This document shows positions 16,413-25,537 of a DNA stretch of 64,000 nt, piece after piece; positions within the stretch are counted from its first letter, which is position 1, and each line of letters begins with the position of its first letter. The DNA comes from Leptospirales bacterium (GTDB lineage: Bacteria > Spirochaetota > Leptospiria > Leptospirales > Leptonemataceae). The translations under genes were made by a program, and so were the position numbers. The notes beneath the pieces are model-generated. The model had not been told where the DNA came from. It did no database searches and saw only the letters and a list, made by a program, of their open reading frames with translations. The stretch is from contig JAEUSB010000071.1 in the NCBI GenBank assembly GCA_016788865.1, positions 1-64,000 on the forward strand. The letters are read 5' to 3'.

Positions 16413-18857
16413 TCACCAGTGCTCTCGGCCCGCGGCATGAACAACAGGTGTTCCACTGCTACCCGATGCTGCCGGCACGGTCCGCTTCAGCAGGGTCATC
16501 ATGTCGGAGAAGTACTCCACCTTCAGCCCTTCTGTAACATGGCCAGGAATCTCTTCGTATTCAGCCTGATTCTGTTCCGGCAGGAGCACAGTCCCGATCC
16601 CTGCCGCCCGTGCTGCCAGGACTTTTTCCTTTATCCCACCAACCGGGAGAATCTTGCCACGGAGGGAAATCTCGCCGGTCATGGCAACGTTCTCAGTTAC
16701 TGGCTTGCGCTTAAGCAAACTCGTAAGCGCCGTCAGTAGCGTAACGCCCGCCGACGGTCCATCTTTGGGAATTGCTCCGCCGGGAATGTGAATGTGGAAA
16801 TCCTGATTTGCAAAAGCTTCGGAGGAGATCCCGAGTTCGCGTGCATGCCCCTTCAGGAATGAGAAAGCAGCGTGAGCCGATTCTTTCATCACATCGCCGA
16901 GCTGCCCCGAAAGTTTGAAATCACCTTTGCCCGGATACGATGTGGCTTCGATGTAGAGAATATCTCCACCGACCGGAGTCCAGGCAAGGCCAACAGCAAG
17001 GCCAGGCTTTTCCAGTTCTTCTTTACTGTCGCGGTGAAAGCGATCGCGACCCAATAGATCTTTGATATCACTTTCCTGGATTACGATTCGAGCCTCCACG
17101 CCTTCGCTTGAACCCGCGTTCGCCTTCTCTTTCGCTTCGAGAATCTTACGAACCGATTTGCGAGCGATGGACTCCAGTCTACGCTTCAGTGAGCGCACGC
17201 CAGCCTCGCGGGTGTGCGCTGTGATTGTGCGCTCGATTGCCTTATCCGAGAACTGGATTTGATCCTTCTCAAGTTTTAGTTCGCTTAGAATTCCTGGCAC
17301 CAGATGTTTCCTGGCGATTTGAGTTTTTTCCGCCAGCGTGTAACCGGACAGATTCACCAGCTCCATTCTGTCGAGAAGTGGCAATGGAATGGAGTCTGCG
17401 TTATTCGCAGTAGCGACAAACAACACGCGGCTCAAATCGTAGGGGAGACCCAGATAATGATCCTCAAACGTGTTGTTTTGTTCTGGATCGAGTACTTCGA
17501 GCAATGCCGCAGACGGATCACCGTTGTACGATGCGCCAGTCTTGTCGATTTCATCGAGCAGGAAGACGGGATCGCGACGCTCTGCTTTCTTCATTGCGGT
17601 CAAGATCTTTCCGGGCATTGCTCCAACGTATGTCCTTCTGTGGCCGCGGATTTCTGCCTCATCGCGTACGCCACCGAGAGCGGAGCGAACCAGAGGTCGA
17701 TTTAAGGCACGCGCAATTGATTTCGCAAGCGACGTCTTGCCTACACCAGGAGGGCCCACGAGGCAGAGGATGGGGGCGCGGGCCCCGCCGGTTTGCTTTT
17801 CGACGGCCAGATACTCAAGGATACGCTTCTTGACTTCTTCTAAACCTTCATGATCTTCATCCAATACCTGCGCGGCGCGGCCAAGGTGAATCTCGCCCGG
17901 TGAAGGATTCTCGAATGGTAGCTCCAGTACAAGCTCAAGCCAGTTGCGAATCTGATTGATTTCAAATCCACCACCCTGGGATCCTTCTTGTGCGCGCCGA
18001 TACCGCTTCAGTTCTTTATCAACTGCTTTGCGGATTTCATCTGGCAACCATTTGGCCTTGAGCTGGCTCTCGAGATCATCGGTTTCGTTCTCATCGTCCT
18101 CACCGAGCTCTTTGCGGATGGTTTCCAGTTGCTTGCGCAAATAGAAGTCCCGTTGCATTTTGGATGTGTCTTTTTCCACTTTGTCACGAACCTCACGCTC
18201 CATTTGCATGCGGTTGGTTTCTTCTATTAGATCATTCTGAACGGTCTTCAGTTTGTCGCTGACGGAACTTATTTTTAAGAAATCGATTTTTTCCGGAATT
18301 TCCTTGCCGGAAAAAAAGACCACCTGGTTTGCAAGGGCGCTTGGATTCTTGAGACGCTTTACAAAGGAAGTAACTTCATCCGGGATTCCGGGATGTGCTT
18401 CGACATAGCGCACGACATGCGCTTGAAACTCCATGAATTGCTCCTCGTTCACATCATTGATTTCACCAAGCGGCATGATGCGTCCAACGAGGTACGGGCT
18501 CGTGCTTACGATATCAACCAGCTCGATTTTTTGAACACCCTGAAGGAAGACCTGGTATCCGCCTTCGCCCATTGGAATTACGCGATGGATTTCTGCCAGA
18601 GTTCCCGTTCTATAGAGATTCTTTGCATCGATCTTTTCTTCCTGCGCGGAAACCTGCGTAAACAGAGCAATCAGCGACCCCGGCTGTCCTTGCTTTTCAA
18701 TGAGTTCCACGGACTCGTTGCGGCCGACGAAGATTGGCAATAACACGCTCGGGAGGATGACTGCGTTCCGAAGCGGAATGATTGGCAATTCAAGCGGTAG
18801 AGCACCCTTGTCAATTTCCGTAGTATTTTGATCTGCGTAGCGTATTGTGGAACTCAT
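16413..18857 (-). CDS. lon: ATP-dependent protease Lon
   Basis: Lon degrades misfolded and specific regulatory proteins as a cytoplasmic ring. The 814 residues contain a LAN substrate-binding domain (about 20-215, starting LELPIIPLRNAVILPSVLLP), a coiled-coil linker and an AAA+ module with Walker A GPPGVGKTSLAKS and Walker B VFLLDEIDK. The C-terminal protease domain has the catalytic dyad Ser702 (KDGPSAGVTLL) and Lys745 (GGIKEK). Lengths and motifs are those of a full active LonA. It is divergent from htrA, so two proteases face each other across 167 bases with a dyad. No heat-shock CIRCE element (TTAGCACTC-N9-GAGTGCTAA) is present. Confidence 0.97.
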   Translation of the reverse strand: MSSTIRYADQNTTEIDKGALPLELPIIPLRNAVILPSVLLPIFVGRNESVELIEKQGQPGSLIALFTQVSAQEEKIDAKNLYRTGTLAEIHRVIPMGEGGYQVFLQGVQKIELVDIVSTSPYLVGRIMPLGEINDVNEEQFMEFQAHVVRYVEAHPGIPDEVTSFVKRLKNPSALANQVVFFSGKEIPEKIDFLKISSVSDKLKTVQNDLIEETNRMQMEREVRDKVEKDTSKMQRDFYLRKQLETIRKELGEDDENETDDLESQLKAKWLPDEIRKAVDKELKRYRRAQEGSQGGGFEINQIRNWLELVLELPFENPSPGEIHLGRAAQVLDEDHEGLEEVKKRILEYLAVEKQTGGARAPILCLVGPPGVGKTSLAKSIARALNRPLVRSALGGVRDEAEIRGHRRTYVGAMPGKILTAMKKAERRDPVFLLDEIDKTGASYNGDPSAALLEVLDPEQNNTFEDHYLGLPYDLSRVLFVATANNADSIPLPLLDRMELVNLSGYTLAEKTQIARKHLVPGILSELKLEKDQIQFSDKAIERTITAHTREAGVRSLKRRLESIARKSVRKILEAKEKANAGSSEGVEARIVIQESDIKDLLGRDRFHRDSKEELEKPGLAVGLAWTPVGGDILYIEATSYPGKGDFKLSGQLGDVMKESAHAAFSFLKGHARELGISSEAFANQDFHIHIPGGAIPKDGPSAGVTLLTALTSLLKRKPVTENVAMTGEISLRGKILPVGGIKEKVLAARAAGIGTVLLPEQNQAEYEEIPGHVTEGLKVEYFSDMMTLLKRTVPAASGSSGTPVVHAAGREHW

Positions 18858-18947
18858 ATAATCTCCGATGAGTGTAGTGTGCAGATTCTATGCCCGGACA
18901 AACACAATGCGTTTGCCCGCCGGTGCGCTTCTTCCCGGTCCAGGCGG

Positions 18948-18976
18948 ACATTTTGTCAGGCATCCTGTCAAAATGT
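18948..18976. promoter_or_regulatory. Imperfect dyad between lon and htrA
   Basis: ACATTTTGTCAGG, CAT spacer and CCTGTCAAAATGT form a 13-base inverted repeat with one central mismatch. It lies 91 bases upstream of lon and 49 upstream of htrA. Two bases after it stands TTGGCA, a possible -35 box for htrA, though a good -10 at proper spacing is not seen. It could be an operator for a stress regulator or a stem in the leader RNA. Confidence 0.4.
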
Positions 18977-19024
18977 GTTTGGCACGGGAACTAGCGTCCT
19001 TTCTTTAAATTAGACGAGGTTTCT

Positions 19025-20182
19025 ATGACAGGTGAGCGATTTTTTTCCTATCAAAATCTTTTCGGTCGTCAAAGATGTATGACTAAAAGGGTTTTTCTTT
19101 TTCTATTTGTGCCGCTTTTTTTTGCGGCTGCGCTTTCAGCACAAGTACCTCCACCTAATGGTGTTTCCCCGGAGGAGTTCAAGCGCGCAATGGAGCAGAC
19201 CCGCAGTCTGCAAATCGTCAATCGCGCGATCTATGATTCGGTCAGGCCGTCCACAGTTCAAATTATCGTAAAAGCCGCCGGCGACGATCGGACCGCGGCC
19301 AACGATCCAATTCTCAATGACCCGTTCTTCCGCAGATTTTTTGGCGCCCCTCAATCGCAAGGCAAGCCGCCTTCATTGGGATCCGGATTCATCATTGATG
19401 ATTCTGGCCTGATCATTACAAATCGCCACGTCGTTGACGATGCGAAAATTGTTCAGGTCAAGCTCCACGATGGGAGGATCGTGGAAGGAACCGTTCGCGG
19501 CACTGACGACCTGACAGACATTGCCCTGGTTCAGATTAAGGATGCTTCACAGCTCAAGCCCATTCGCCTGGGGGATTCCGACAAAGTCTTTGTTGGCGAT
19601 TATGTAGTAGCGCTGGGCAACCCATTTGGACTGGACGGAACATTTTCCACTGGCGTCGTTTCCGCCGTGGCCCGTGCGGGCCTGGACCGAAGCGGATTGA
19701 AGTTTATCCAGACGGATGCTGCCATAAATCCGGGTAACTCCGGTGGACCATTGATCAACCTGGATGGTCAGGTAGTAGGCATCAATCGAATGATCGTTTC
19801 GCCTACGGGTGGTTCGGTTGGAATTGGTTTTGCTATTCCCATCAATGAAGTCAAAAAGGTACTCTCGGAAATCAAGCTAACAGGCACCGTTACGCGACCA
19901 ATCCTGGGTGTTCAAATTGTCCAATTGACCCCGCAAGGAAAGAAAGAGCTCGGCGTGACAACCGGTGTACTGGTAATTGCCGTAGGCCAGGGAAGCGGGG
20001 CTGATAAAGCCGGAATCGAGAAGAACGACGTTGTAGTTAGTGTAGACGGACGTGACGTGCAAACCGCGGAATCACTTGCGTCTTATATTCAGACCAGGAA
20101 AGTTGGCGACAGAGTCACAATCGAAATCGTGCGAAACAAGATTTCAAAAAAACTGGAAGTGATACTCGGCAAGATGCAGTGA
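19025..20182 (+). CDS. HtrA/DegP-family periplasmic serine protease with one PDZ domain
   Basis: A trypsin-fold envelope protease for damaged or regulatory proteins. The catalytic triad is His135 ([10 protein letters not shown]), Asp165 ([12 protein letters not shown]) and Ser239 ([10 protein letters not shown]). A single PDZ domain (about residues 285-385) follows, as in DegS or short HtrA proteins. The hydrophobic signal [20 protein letters not shown] is preceded by 18 residues. The start at 19025 has GAGG at good spacing; ATG 19079 would give a normal signal peptide but has a poor site, so the N terminus is uncertain. The stop overlaps the GTG of the carboxylase gene (GTGA), an odd functional pairing. 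Confidence 0.93.
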   Translation: MTGERFFSYQNLFGRQRCMTKRVFLFLFVPLFFAAALSAQVPPPNGVSPEEFKRAMEQTRSLQIVNRAIYDSVRPSTVQIIVKAAGDDRTAANDPILNDPFFRRFFGAPQSQGKPPSLGSGFIIDDSGLIITNRHVVDDAKIVQVKLHDGRIVEGTVRGTDDLTDIALVQIKDASQLKPIRLGDSDKVFVGDYVVALGNPFGLDGTFSTGVVSAVARAGLDRSGLKFIQTDAAINPGNSGGPLINLDGQVVGINRMIVSPTGGSVGIGFAIPINEVKKVLSEIKLTGTVTRPILGVQIVQLTPQGKKELGVTTGVLVIAVGQGSGADKAGIEKNDVVVSVDGRDVQTAESLASYIQTRKVGDRVTIEIVRNKISKKLEVILGKMQ

Positions 20183-21795
20183 GCCAATTTAAGACAAGAA
20201 TTCTCGTAGATGAACAATTTCAGGCAAACCGTGCAGCCCTGGAGTCCAGAACTGAAGAAGTAAAAAACCTCGCAGTCAAGATCCAGGCTGGCGGTGGCGC
20301 AAAGGCGCGCCAGCTTCACGAGTCACGCGGGAAACTTTTTGTCAGGGACCGGATTCAGTTGCTTCTCGATCCCGGTTCGCCGTTCCTCGAAGTCGGTCTT
20401 TTTTGCGCTCAGGAAGTCTACGACTTTGACGTGCCCGGTGCCGGAATTGTTTGCGGCATTGGCAAAATCGAAGGAACACTTTGCATGATCGTGGCCAACG
20501 ATGCGACGGTTAAGGGTGGCACCTACCTTCCAGTGACTGTAAAGAAGCACCTTCGCGCCCAGGAGATTGCACTGGAGAACCGTCTGCCCTGCATTTACCT
20601 GGTGGATTCCGGTGGTGCTTTCCTGCCCATGCAGGACGAAGTCTTTCCCGACAAGGAACACTTTGGGCGTATCTTTTTTAACCAGGCAAACATGTCTGCG
20701 CGCAGCATTCCGCAAATTGCGGTAGTAATGGGAAGTTGTACGGCCGGGGGTGCGTACATTCCCGCGATGTCGGAAGAGACAGTGATTGTGCGCGGCAATG
20801 GTACAATCTTTTTGGGAGGCCCACCGCTCGTTAAAGCCGCTACAGGAGAAGACGTGACTGCGGAAGATCTTGGTGGTGCGGTTGTCCACACGCAGAAGAG
20901 CGGCGTCGCAGATCATTTTGCCAATGACGATGAAGAAGCAATAGAGATCACACGGAGAATTGTAAAAAACCTCAACTATCGTCCTGCTGCATCAGCTTTC
21001 TCGCCGCGGGCGTCTGGTTCGATAGAACCGTTGCATCCACCGGAAGAAATTTACGGTATCATTCAGAAGGATCTCCGCAAGCCGTATGACATTCGCGAAA
21101 TCATGCTTCGCATAGTGGACCGTTCTGAGTTTCACGAATTCAAAGAAAACTACGCAACCACGATTATCACTGCGTTCGCGAATGTGTTTGGTTTTCCGGT
21201 CGGAATTGTTGCCAACAATGGCGTGCTGTTCTCTGAATCGGCGCTGAAGGCAACGCACTTTATTGAGCTCTGCTGCCACCGAAAGATTCCTCTCTTGTTC
21301 TTGCAGAACATCACAGGCTTTATGGTGGGCCGACAATACGAGAACGCCGGCATTGCTCGAGACGGGGCCAAGATGGTGACGGCCGTTTCAAATGCGAACG
21401 TTCCAAAGATCACGGTGGTAGTCGGTGGCTCGTACGGGGCAGGAAATTATGGAATGTGCGGCAGGGCTTACGCGCCCCGGTTCTTATGGATGTGGCCCAA
21501 TGCGCGAATTTCCGTAATGGGAGCCGAACAGGCAGCGAACGTTCTACTTACAGTGAAGATGGAACAGATTGCTCGAGAGAAAGGGAAACCTCTGACACCG
21601 GAAGAACAAGCAGCATTCAAACAACCGGTACTCGATGAGTACAATCGCAAGTCAGATGCTGTATACTCTAGCGCGCGACTCTGGGATGATGGGATTATTG
21701 ATCCTGCGAAGACCCGGGAAGTAGTGGGCCTCAGTCTTGCAGCTTGCGCCAACGCTCCTGTCTCTGATGCGCCGTCTTCGTTGTTTAGAATGTGA
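20179..21795 (+). CDS. Acyl-CoA carboxylase carboxyltransferase (beta) subunit, methylcrotonyl-CoA carboxylase type
   Basis: A 538-residue carboxyltransferase that moves CO2 from biotin to an acyl-CoA. Two crotonase-like halves carry the oxyanion-type [20 protein letters not shown] and the N-terminal [18 protein letters not shown]. The runs [18 protein letters not shown] and [20 protein letters not shown] resemble MCC beta (leucine catabolism) more than propionyl-CoA carboxylase. The start is GTG overlapping the stop of htrA. The biotin-carrying alpha subunit is not in the window. A branched-chain aminotransferase and HMG-CoA lyase elsewhere in the window act in the same pathway, supporting but not proving the substrate. 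Confidence 0.88.
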   Translation: MSQFKTRILVDEQFQANRAALESRTEEVKNLAVKIQAGGGAKARQLHESRGKLFVRDRIQLLLDPGSPFLEVGLFCAQEVYDFDVPGAGIVCGIGKIEGTLCMIVANDATVKGGTYLPVTVKKHLRAQEIALENRLPCIYLVDSGGAFLPMQDEVFPDKEHFGRIFFNQANMSARSIPQIAVVMGSCTAGGAYIPAMSEETVIVRGNGTIFLGGPPLVKAATGEDVTAEDLGGAVVHTQKSGVADHFANDDEEAIEITRRIVKNLNYRPAASAFSPRASGSIEPLHPPEEIYGIIQKDLRKPYDIREIMLRIVDRSEFHEFKENYATTIITAFANVFGFPVGIVANNGVLFSESALKATHFIELCCHRKIPLLFLQNITGFMVGRQYENAGIARDGAKMVTAVSNANVPKITVVVGGSYGAGNYGMCGRAYAPRFLWMWPNARISVMGAEQAANVLLTVKMEQIAREKGKPLTPEEQAAFKQPVLDEYNRKSDAVYSSARLWDDGIIDPAKTREVVGLSLAACANAPVSDAPSSLFRM

Positions 21796-21818
21796 TAGCT
21801 GGAATGGCCTGAGACCGT

Positions 21819-22610
21819 TCAAAAGCGGCCGTAGATACGAACAATAGCCCCAATGTCATAGGGCCTTTCTTTTGAAAGAGCGTAGGGAATTGAAACGCCA
21901 AGCATGAAGTTGCTCAGTTTTACGTTTAAGCCGGGCGCGATTGAATGAAAGCTCTGGCGCTTTGGATCCGGATCATAAAGATACTTGTACTGATACTCAA
22001 GCAGCAAATCGAGATAGGTGAAGCTCATGCCCAGGTTGAGATTTGCAATCCAGGCTCGTTCAAAATCGTCTTTCTTTGCCGGGTCTTCTTTGAATTGTTT
22101 GTTTGCCTGTGAATTGTACCTGCCAATGGCAGCGATCGAAAATAAATCACCGTGATATCCAATTCCAACGAAGGGTTCAAGGTTAAAGATACGCTTGCTC
22201 CCGATTCCTGTTTTCTCGTTTCCGGTTGCAAGAGTAAAGTCAAGGCCGCCTAGCGGAATCCAATTGCCGTTTGGGTTTGCCAGATGCAGGCCCAGGCCCA
22301 TGTTATCAAAACGGGTTCGCGTTTCTGTATTCGTTTCTTTCTTTCTTGTCCAGGGAAGGTCTCCGCGAATTGAAAAGTAATCGTTGAACGCGAACTCTCC
22401 GTTTGCGCGGATTGTCTGCGTACGTTTGTAGTATTTATGTTTCTCGATGTCGTAGGTCGAATACTCGGCACCAAAACGCGTTCCCGGAATTACCGGCCTG
22501 GAGTAAATATAGTCGGGCAAAGGAAACTGGCGTGCTTGCCCAAAAATGGATCCAGTAAGGAGAAGCGCCGCCGTGAGCAGCAGAAAATGAAGTTTGTTAT
22601 GAGATCTCAT
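21819..22610 (-). CDS. Outer-membrane beta-barrel protein, unknown function
   Basis: A 263-residue protein with a signal peptide (LHFLLLTAALLLTGSIFGQA) and a mature part made of alternating amphipathic strands (e.g. SIAAIGRYNSQANKQF, YLDLLLEYQYKYLY). It ends in ...AIVRIYGRF, the aromatic C-terminal signature of barrels inserted by BamA, which implies a didermal envelope. Short loops such as GNEKTGIGSKR alternate with strands; about ten to twelve strands are likely. No enzymatic motif is seen. Its ATG overlaps the stop of the SGNH esterase gene (ATGA). Function could be a small channel or a structural protein. Confidence 0.75.
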   Translation of the reverse strand: MRSHNKLHFLLLTAALLLTGSIFGQARQFPLPDYIYSRPVIPGTRFGAEYSTYDIEKHKYYKRTQTIRANGEFAFNDYFSIRGDLPWTRKKETNTETRTRFDNMGLGLHLANPNGNWIPLGGLDFTLATGNEKTGIGSKRIFNLEPFVGIGYHGDLFSIAAIGRYNSQANKQFKEDPAKKDDFERAWIANLNLGMSFTYLDLLLEYQYKYLYDPDPKRQSFHSIAPGLNVKLSNFMLGVSIPYALSKERPYDIGAIVRIYGRF

Positions 22611-23422
22611 CGGTCGGGCGTGATTCCTTGCAAAGATTCCGCGTAGCGCGTGGCCAGGATTCCAAACCCGAGCGAGTTAGGATGAATACAATCATATTTG
22701 AGGGAGGGACTGCTTTGCGGGTAGCCACCCAGAGTTCCGCGTAGTTCGATTACTCGAAGATTCGTTACCCTTGTGGTCAGACCGTTCAGGTACGTTTGAT
22801 ACCGATCCAGGATTCGCGCAGTCTGGGTTGCAGCCTGGCTCTGGGGCATTCCATTGTTCAGGGATCCGCGAACACAAGAAGTGTCAAGATCAGGATTTGC
22901 ATAGTCGTAACCGTTTATGATCCAGATCAACGGTTCCCCACCCCAGAGCGATTGCTTGAGAAAGTCCCCTTCGGCCATGATTTGTCTATGCACAACGTCC
23001 AAACGCGCGAGACGAGTATCCAATTCCGCATCAACGCGGTTTCCCGTTGTGGAACTCCAATAGGCGCCATTGTTCGCCAGGAGATCGTTTCCGCCGAGGC
23101 TGACGAGCATGTATTTCAAGTTTGGCCCTGACGCACGGATCACTCGGTCAAACCCGCGGACAAAGGCCAGATCAGCCTGCGCTGTGTGGCCGGCCAATAC
23201 AAAGGACTGCAATCGATATCCGTGATCTTCTATTAACCAGTCATGCAAATCTTTTTGAATTGGTAAACCAACAGCGAAGTCAGTCCAACTGTCACCAACC
23301 ATTCCAAATGTCGTAGTCGGATCACTACAACCGCCAGTGAAAAGATCACACTGGTAGTTGAGCAGGATTGTCTCTACCGGAGACGTTTTCTTGTCACAAT
23401 TTGATGCTACGCCCAGTGACAC
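22607..23422 (-). CDS. SGNH/GDSL-family esterase, probable lipoprotein; start codon uncertain
   Basis: A serine hydrolase of the SGNH fold. Block I is FGMVGDSWTDFA (Ser nucleophile in GDSW), block III SLGGNDLLANNGAYW and the C-terminal DCIHPNSLGFG gives the Asp-His pair. Read from the GTG at 23422 the protein begins MSLGVASNC, only the end of a signal. The same frame continues upstream as about RFLVIALLIVSLGVASNC, a clear lipoprotein signal, but has no ATG, GTG or TTG there; CTG and ATC codons preceded by GGGGGAGG are present. The true start may therefore be non-standard, overlapping the end of the TPM gene. The substrate is unknown. Confidence 0.8.
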   Translation of the reverse strand: MSLGVASNCDKKTSPVETILLNYQCDLFTGGCSDPTTTFGMVGDSWTDFAVGLPIQKDLHDWLIEDHGYRLQSFVLAGHTAQADLAFVRGFDRVIRASGPNLKYMLVSLGGNDLLANNGAYWSSTTGNRVDAELDTRLARLDVVHRQIMAEGDFLKQSLWGGEPLIWIINGYDYANPDLDTSCVRGSLNNGMPQSQAATQTARILDRYQTYLNGLTTRVTNLRVIELRGTLGGYPQSSPSLKYDCIHPNSLGFGILATRYAESLQGITPDR

Positions 23423-23436
23423 TATTAGGAGGGCGA

Positions 23437-24351
23437 TTACCAGGAACCGGATGATCCACCTCCCCCAAAGTCTCCGCCGCCGCCGCTCCAGTCAGAGCTG
23501 GAGCTCGAATCCGAACTGCCCCAGCTGCTGCCGCTACTCCAATCGGAGCTTCCGCCGCTCCATCCTGAGCTGCCTCCCGAGCCTCCGCGTGATGCAAAGA
23601 ACCATGTGGCAAGCATTCCGACGACGCCCAGAACGGCGCCTAACGTTAGACCCATGAAAAGCCAGCCGACAAATCCACCAATTGCGCCCGCAGAAATTCC
23701 CGCGGTGATCTTACTGAGCCAGGAAGTCAGAACGCTACCAATGATCACAGTAATAACGAGAAGCACAACAAACCCTGGCGCCCCTCTTCCCGAGAGTGGG
23801 CCCCTGGAAAAGCTTGAGCTGTGACCGCTGGTTGCTTCGCCCTTTGGCTCGGGTAGAGGCTCTCCGTTAACGACGCTGATCATTGCATCAACACCGGCGG
23901 AGATTCCGCCCGCATAGTCTTGTTTCTTAAAAAATGGGACGATCTGACGATCAATAATACGTTTTGTGACGGCGTCGCTCAAGGCACCTTCGAGTCCGTA
24001 GCCAACTTCGATTCTAAGTTTTCTGTCTTGCTTTGCAATGATTAGAATGGCGCCGTCGTCCACTTTTGCGCGACCAACTTTCCATTTCTCAGCGACGCGT
24101 ATACCGTACTGCTCGATTGATTCCGGCTTCACGGTGGGGACCACCAGTACAGCAATCTGGCTTCCCTTTGTTTTCTCAAGGCCAGCGAGCTTTGCCTCTA
24201 TTGACGCGATATCCTGGCTGCTTAAAGTGCCGGTTGTATCCGTAACTCGCCTACGAAGGTCTGGTATCTCTGCAAGTTCCTGAGCATGAAGGATTCCGAA
24301 CGACAGAGTCGCACAAACAGTATTGAGGAGGACACGGCAGGTGAGCTTCAC
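23437..24351 (-). CDS. TPM-domain membrane protein, YgcG family
   Basis: A 304-residue protein with signal peptide (LLNTVCATLSFGILHAQ), then an extracytoplasmic TPM domain (about residues 30-170; DTTGTLSSQDIASIEAKLAGL, DDGAILIIAKQDRKLRIEVGYGLEG). Three membrane helices (about 190-265) follow, then a low-complexity Gly/Ser/Trp tail of about 45 residues ending GGGGSSGSW. Such tails are a hallmark of YgcG. TPM proteins are found next to LemA throughout bacteria; their role is unclear, though plant homologues help repair photosystem II. It overlaps the stop of the second TPM gene (ATGA). Confidence 0.88.
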   Translation of the reverse strand: MKLTCRVLLNTVCATLSFGILHAQELAEIPDLRRRVTDTTGTLSSQDIASIEAKLAGLEKTKGSQIAVLVVPTVKPESIEQYGIRVAEKWKVGRAKVDDGAILIIAKQDRKLRIEVGYGLEGALSDAVTKRIIDRQIVPFFKKQDYAGGISAGVDAMISVVNGEPLPEPKGEATSGHSSSFSRGPLSGRGAPGFVVLLVITVIIGSVLTSWLSKITAGISAGAIGGFVGWLFMGLTLGAVLGVVGMLATWFFASRGGSGGSSGWSGGSSDWSSGSSWGSSDSSSSSDWSGGGGDFGGGGSSGSW

Positions 24352-24848
24352 ATTACTACCGGTTTGTTTGAAAGCTCGTTCTGGTTAGTTGAGGAAGCCG
24401 GGAAGTGTTTGGTCAGAAGCGCAGTAATAGAGCGGATGCCGGCCAGGACGCCCCCTTCAAAATCACCCTCTGCGAATTGTTTTTCCATTTGGCGCGCAAT
24501 ATTGGACCAGGTATCGTCTCCTACTTTCTTATGAATGCCACGATCCGCAACGATTTCGAGCTGTCGGTCTGCGAGCAGCAGGTAGACGAGCACACCGGTA
24601 TTCTCTTCCGTGTCCCATATGCGGAGCTGCGAGAATGTATCGATGGCCCGTTTGCGTGCGGTAACGCCGCGCAAGATCTGTCCTGCGTCTAGATCGACTT
24701 CAACTGCGAAGCGGATTTCACCGCTATGTGACTTCTCCGATTTAGCAATCTCTTCTTCAATACGTTGCATAGCCGCCTTTGGTAAAAGGCGGCGCAATGT
24801 CATAGGAGAAGCAATCGCGTGCCGGATAATCCGGCTAACTTTGCTCAC
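24348..24848 (-). CDS. TPM-domain protein (TLP18.3/Psb32/MOLO-1 family)
   Basis: A 166-residue TPM domain without signal peptide or transmembrane anchor. It begins LPKAAMQRIEEEIAKSEKSHSGEIRFAVE and includes the core IWDTEENTGVLVYLLLADRQLEIVADRGIHKKV, followed by WSNIARQMEKQFAEGDFEGGVLAGI. It matches the second, shorter TPM protein seen in many LemA-TPM-TPM operons. The ATG overlaps the LemA stop (ATGA) and its own stop overlaps the next ATG. Whether it is cytoplasmic or exported without a signal is not visible. Confidence 0.85.
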   Translation of the reverse strand: MSKVSRIIRHAIASPMTLRRLLPKAAMQRIEEEIAKSEKSHSGEIRFAVEVDLDAGQILRGVTARKRAIDTFSQLRIWDTEENTGVLVYLLLADRQLEIVADRGIHKKVGDDTWSNIARQMEKQFAEGDFEGGVLAGIRSITALLTKHFPASSTNQNELSNKPVVM

Positions 24849-25456
24849 TTTTTATCCTCAAATTTCACTTCTGGTGGTTTGGAGATTTCTTGCTCATTTT
24901 CAACAGTGAAGTTTGGCTTTGTTACGTAGCCAAAGATTCTTGCTGTTATGTTGCTTGGAAACTGGCGAATGATCACGTTGTACTCTTGCACTGCCTTGAT
25001 GTAGCGCCCGCGTGCGACGGTGATCCGGTTCTCTGTGCCTTCCAGTTGTGCCTGCAGGTCGCTGAAAGCGCGATCTGATTTTAGCTCAGGATAGTTTTCC
25101 GCCACGGCCATCAGGCGTGACAGGGCTCCTTGCATTTGTCCCTGGGCTGCTATGAATTTCTGAAACGCAGCTTCATCATTGAGCAGTTCAGGAGTAGCTT
25201 GAATGGATCCCACCCGTGACCTGGCGTCTGCTACTCCCTGGAATACGTCTTTCTCTTGTTTTGCGAAACGTTCTACGACTTTGATGAGGTTCGGGATGAG
25301 GTCTGCGCGACGCTTGTACTGGTTCAGTACTTCGCTCCAGGCCGCCTTAACTTCTTCATCTTGAGATTGAATTTTGTTGTAGCCGCAGTTGCTATTGGCC
25401 AGTAAAGCCAGAGCTGCAACAAGCACAATGGAACGGAAACGATTGGGGGTGTTCAT
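24845..25456 (-). CDS. LemA family lipoprotein
   Basis: A 203-residue LemA protein. The signal (IVLVAALALLANSNC) has Asn before the lipidated Cys, as in spirochaete lipoboxes. The mature helical bundle starts GYNKIQSQDEEVKAAWSEVL and carries the family core QYKRRADLIPNLIKVVERFA. I start at the ATG 25456; the longest frame begins six codons earlier at TTG without a site. LemA proteins are associated with TPM domains and are thought to scaffold envelope proteins; the molecular role is unproven. It heads the leftward chain of TPM, TPM, SGNH esterase and barrel. Confidence 0.9.
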   Translation of the reverse strand: MNTPNRFRSIVLVAALALLANSNCGYNKIQSQDEEVKAAWSEVLNQYKRRADLIPNLIKVVERFAKQEKDVFQGVADARSRVGSIQATPELLNDEAAFQKFIAAQGQMQGALSRLMAVAENYPELKSDRAFSDLQAQLEGTENRITVARGRYIKAVQEYNVIIRQFPSNITARIFGYVTKPNFTVENEQEISKPPEVKFEDKK

Positions 25457-25537
25457 GAGCTTTGTGTGCTGCAAAAAGTGCGCAGGTCAATCAAAAAATA
25501 TTGGCCTGACCGGGGCCTCTAACTTAGTGGAATAAGG

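Noticed and set aside
18979-19003. sigma-54-like TTGGCAC before htrA
   Set aside because: The -12 GC element is out of register, so it does not fit the -24/-12 consensus.
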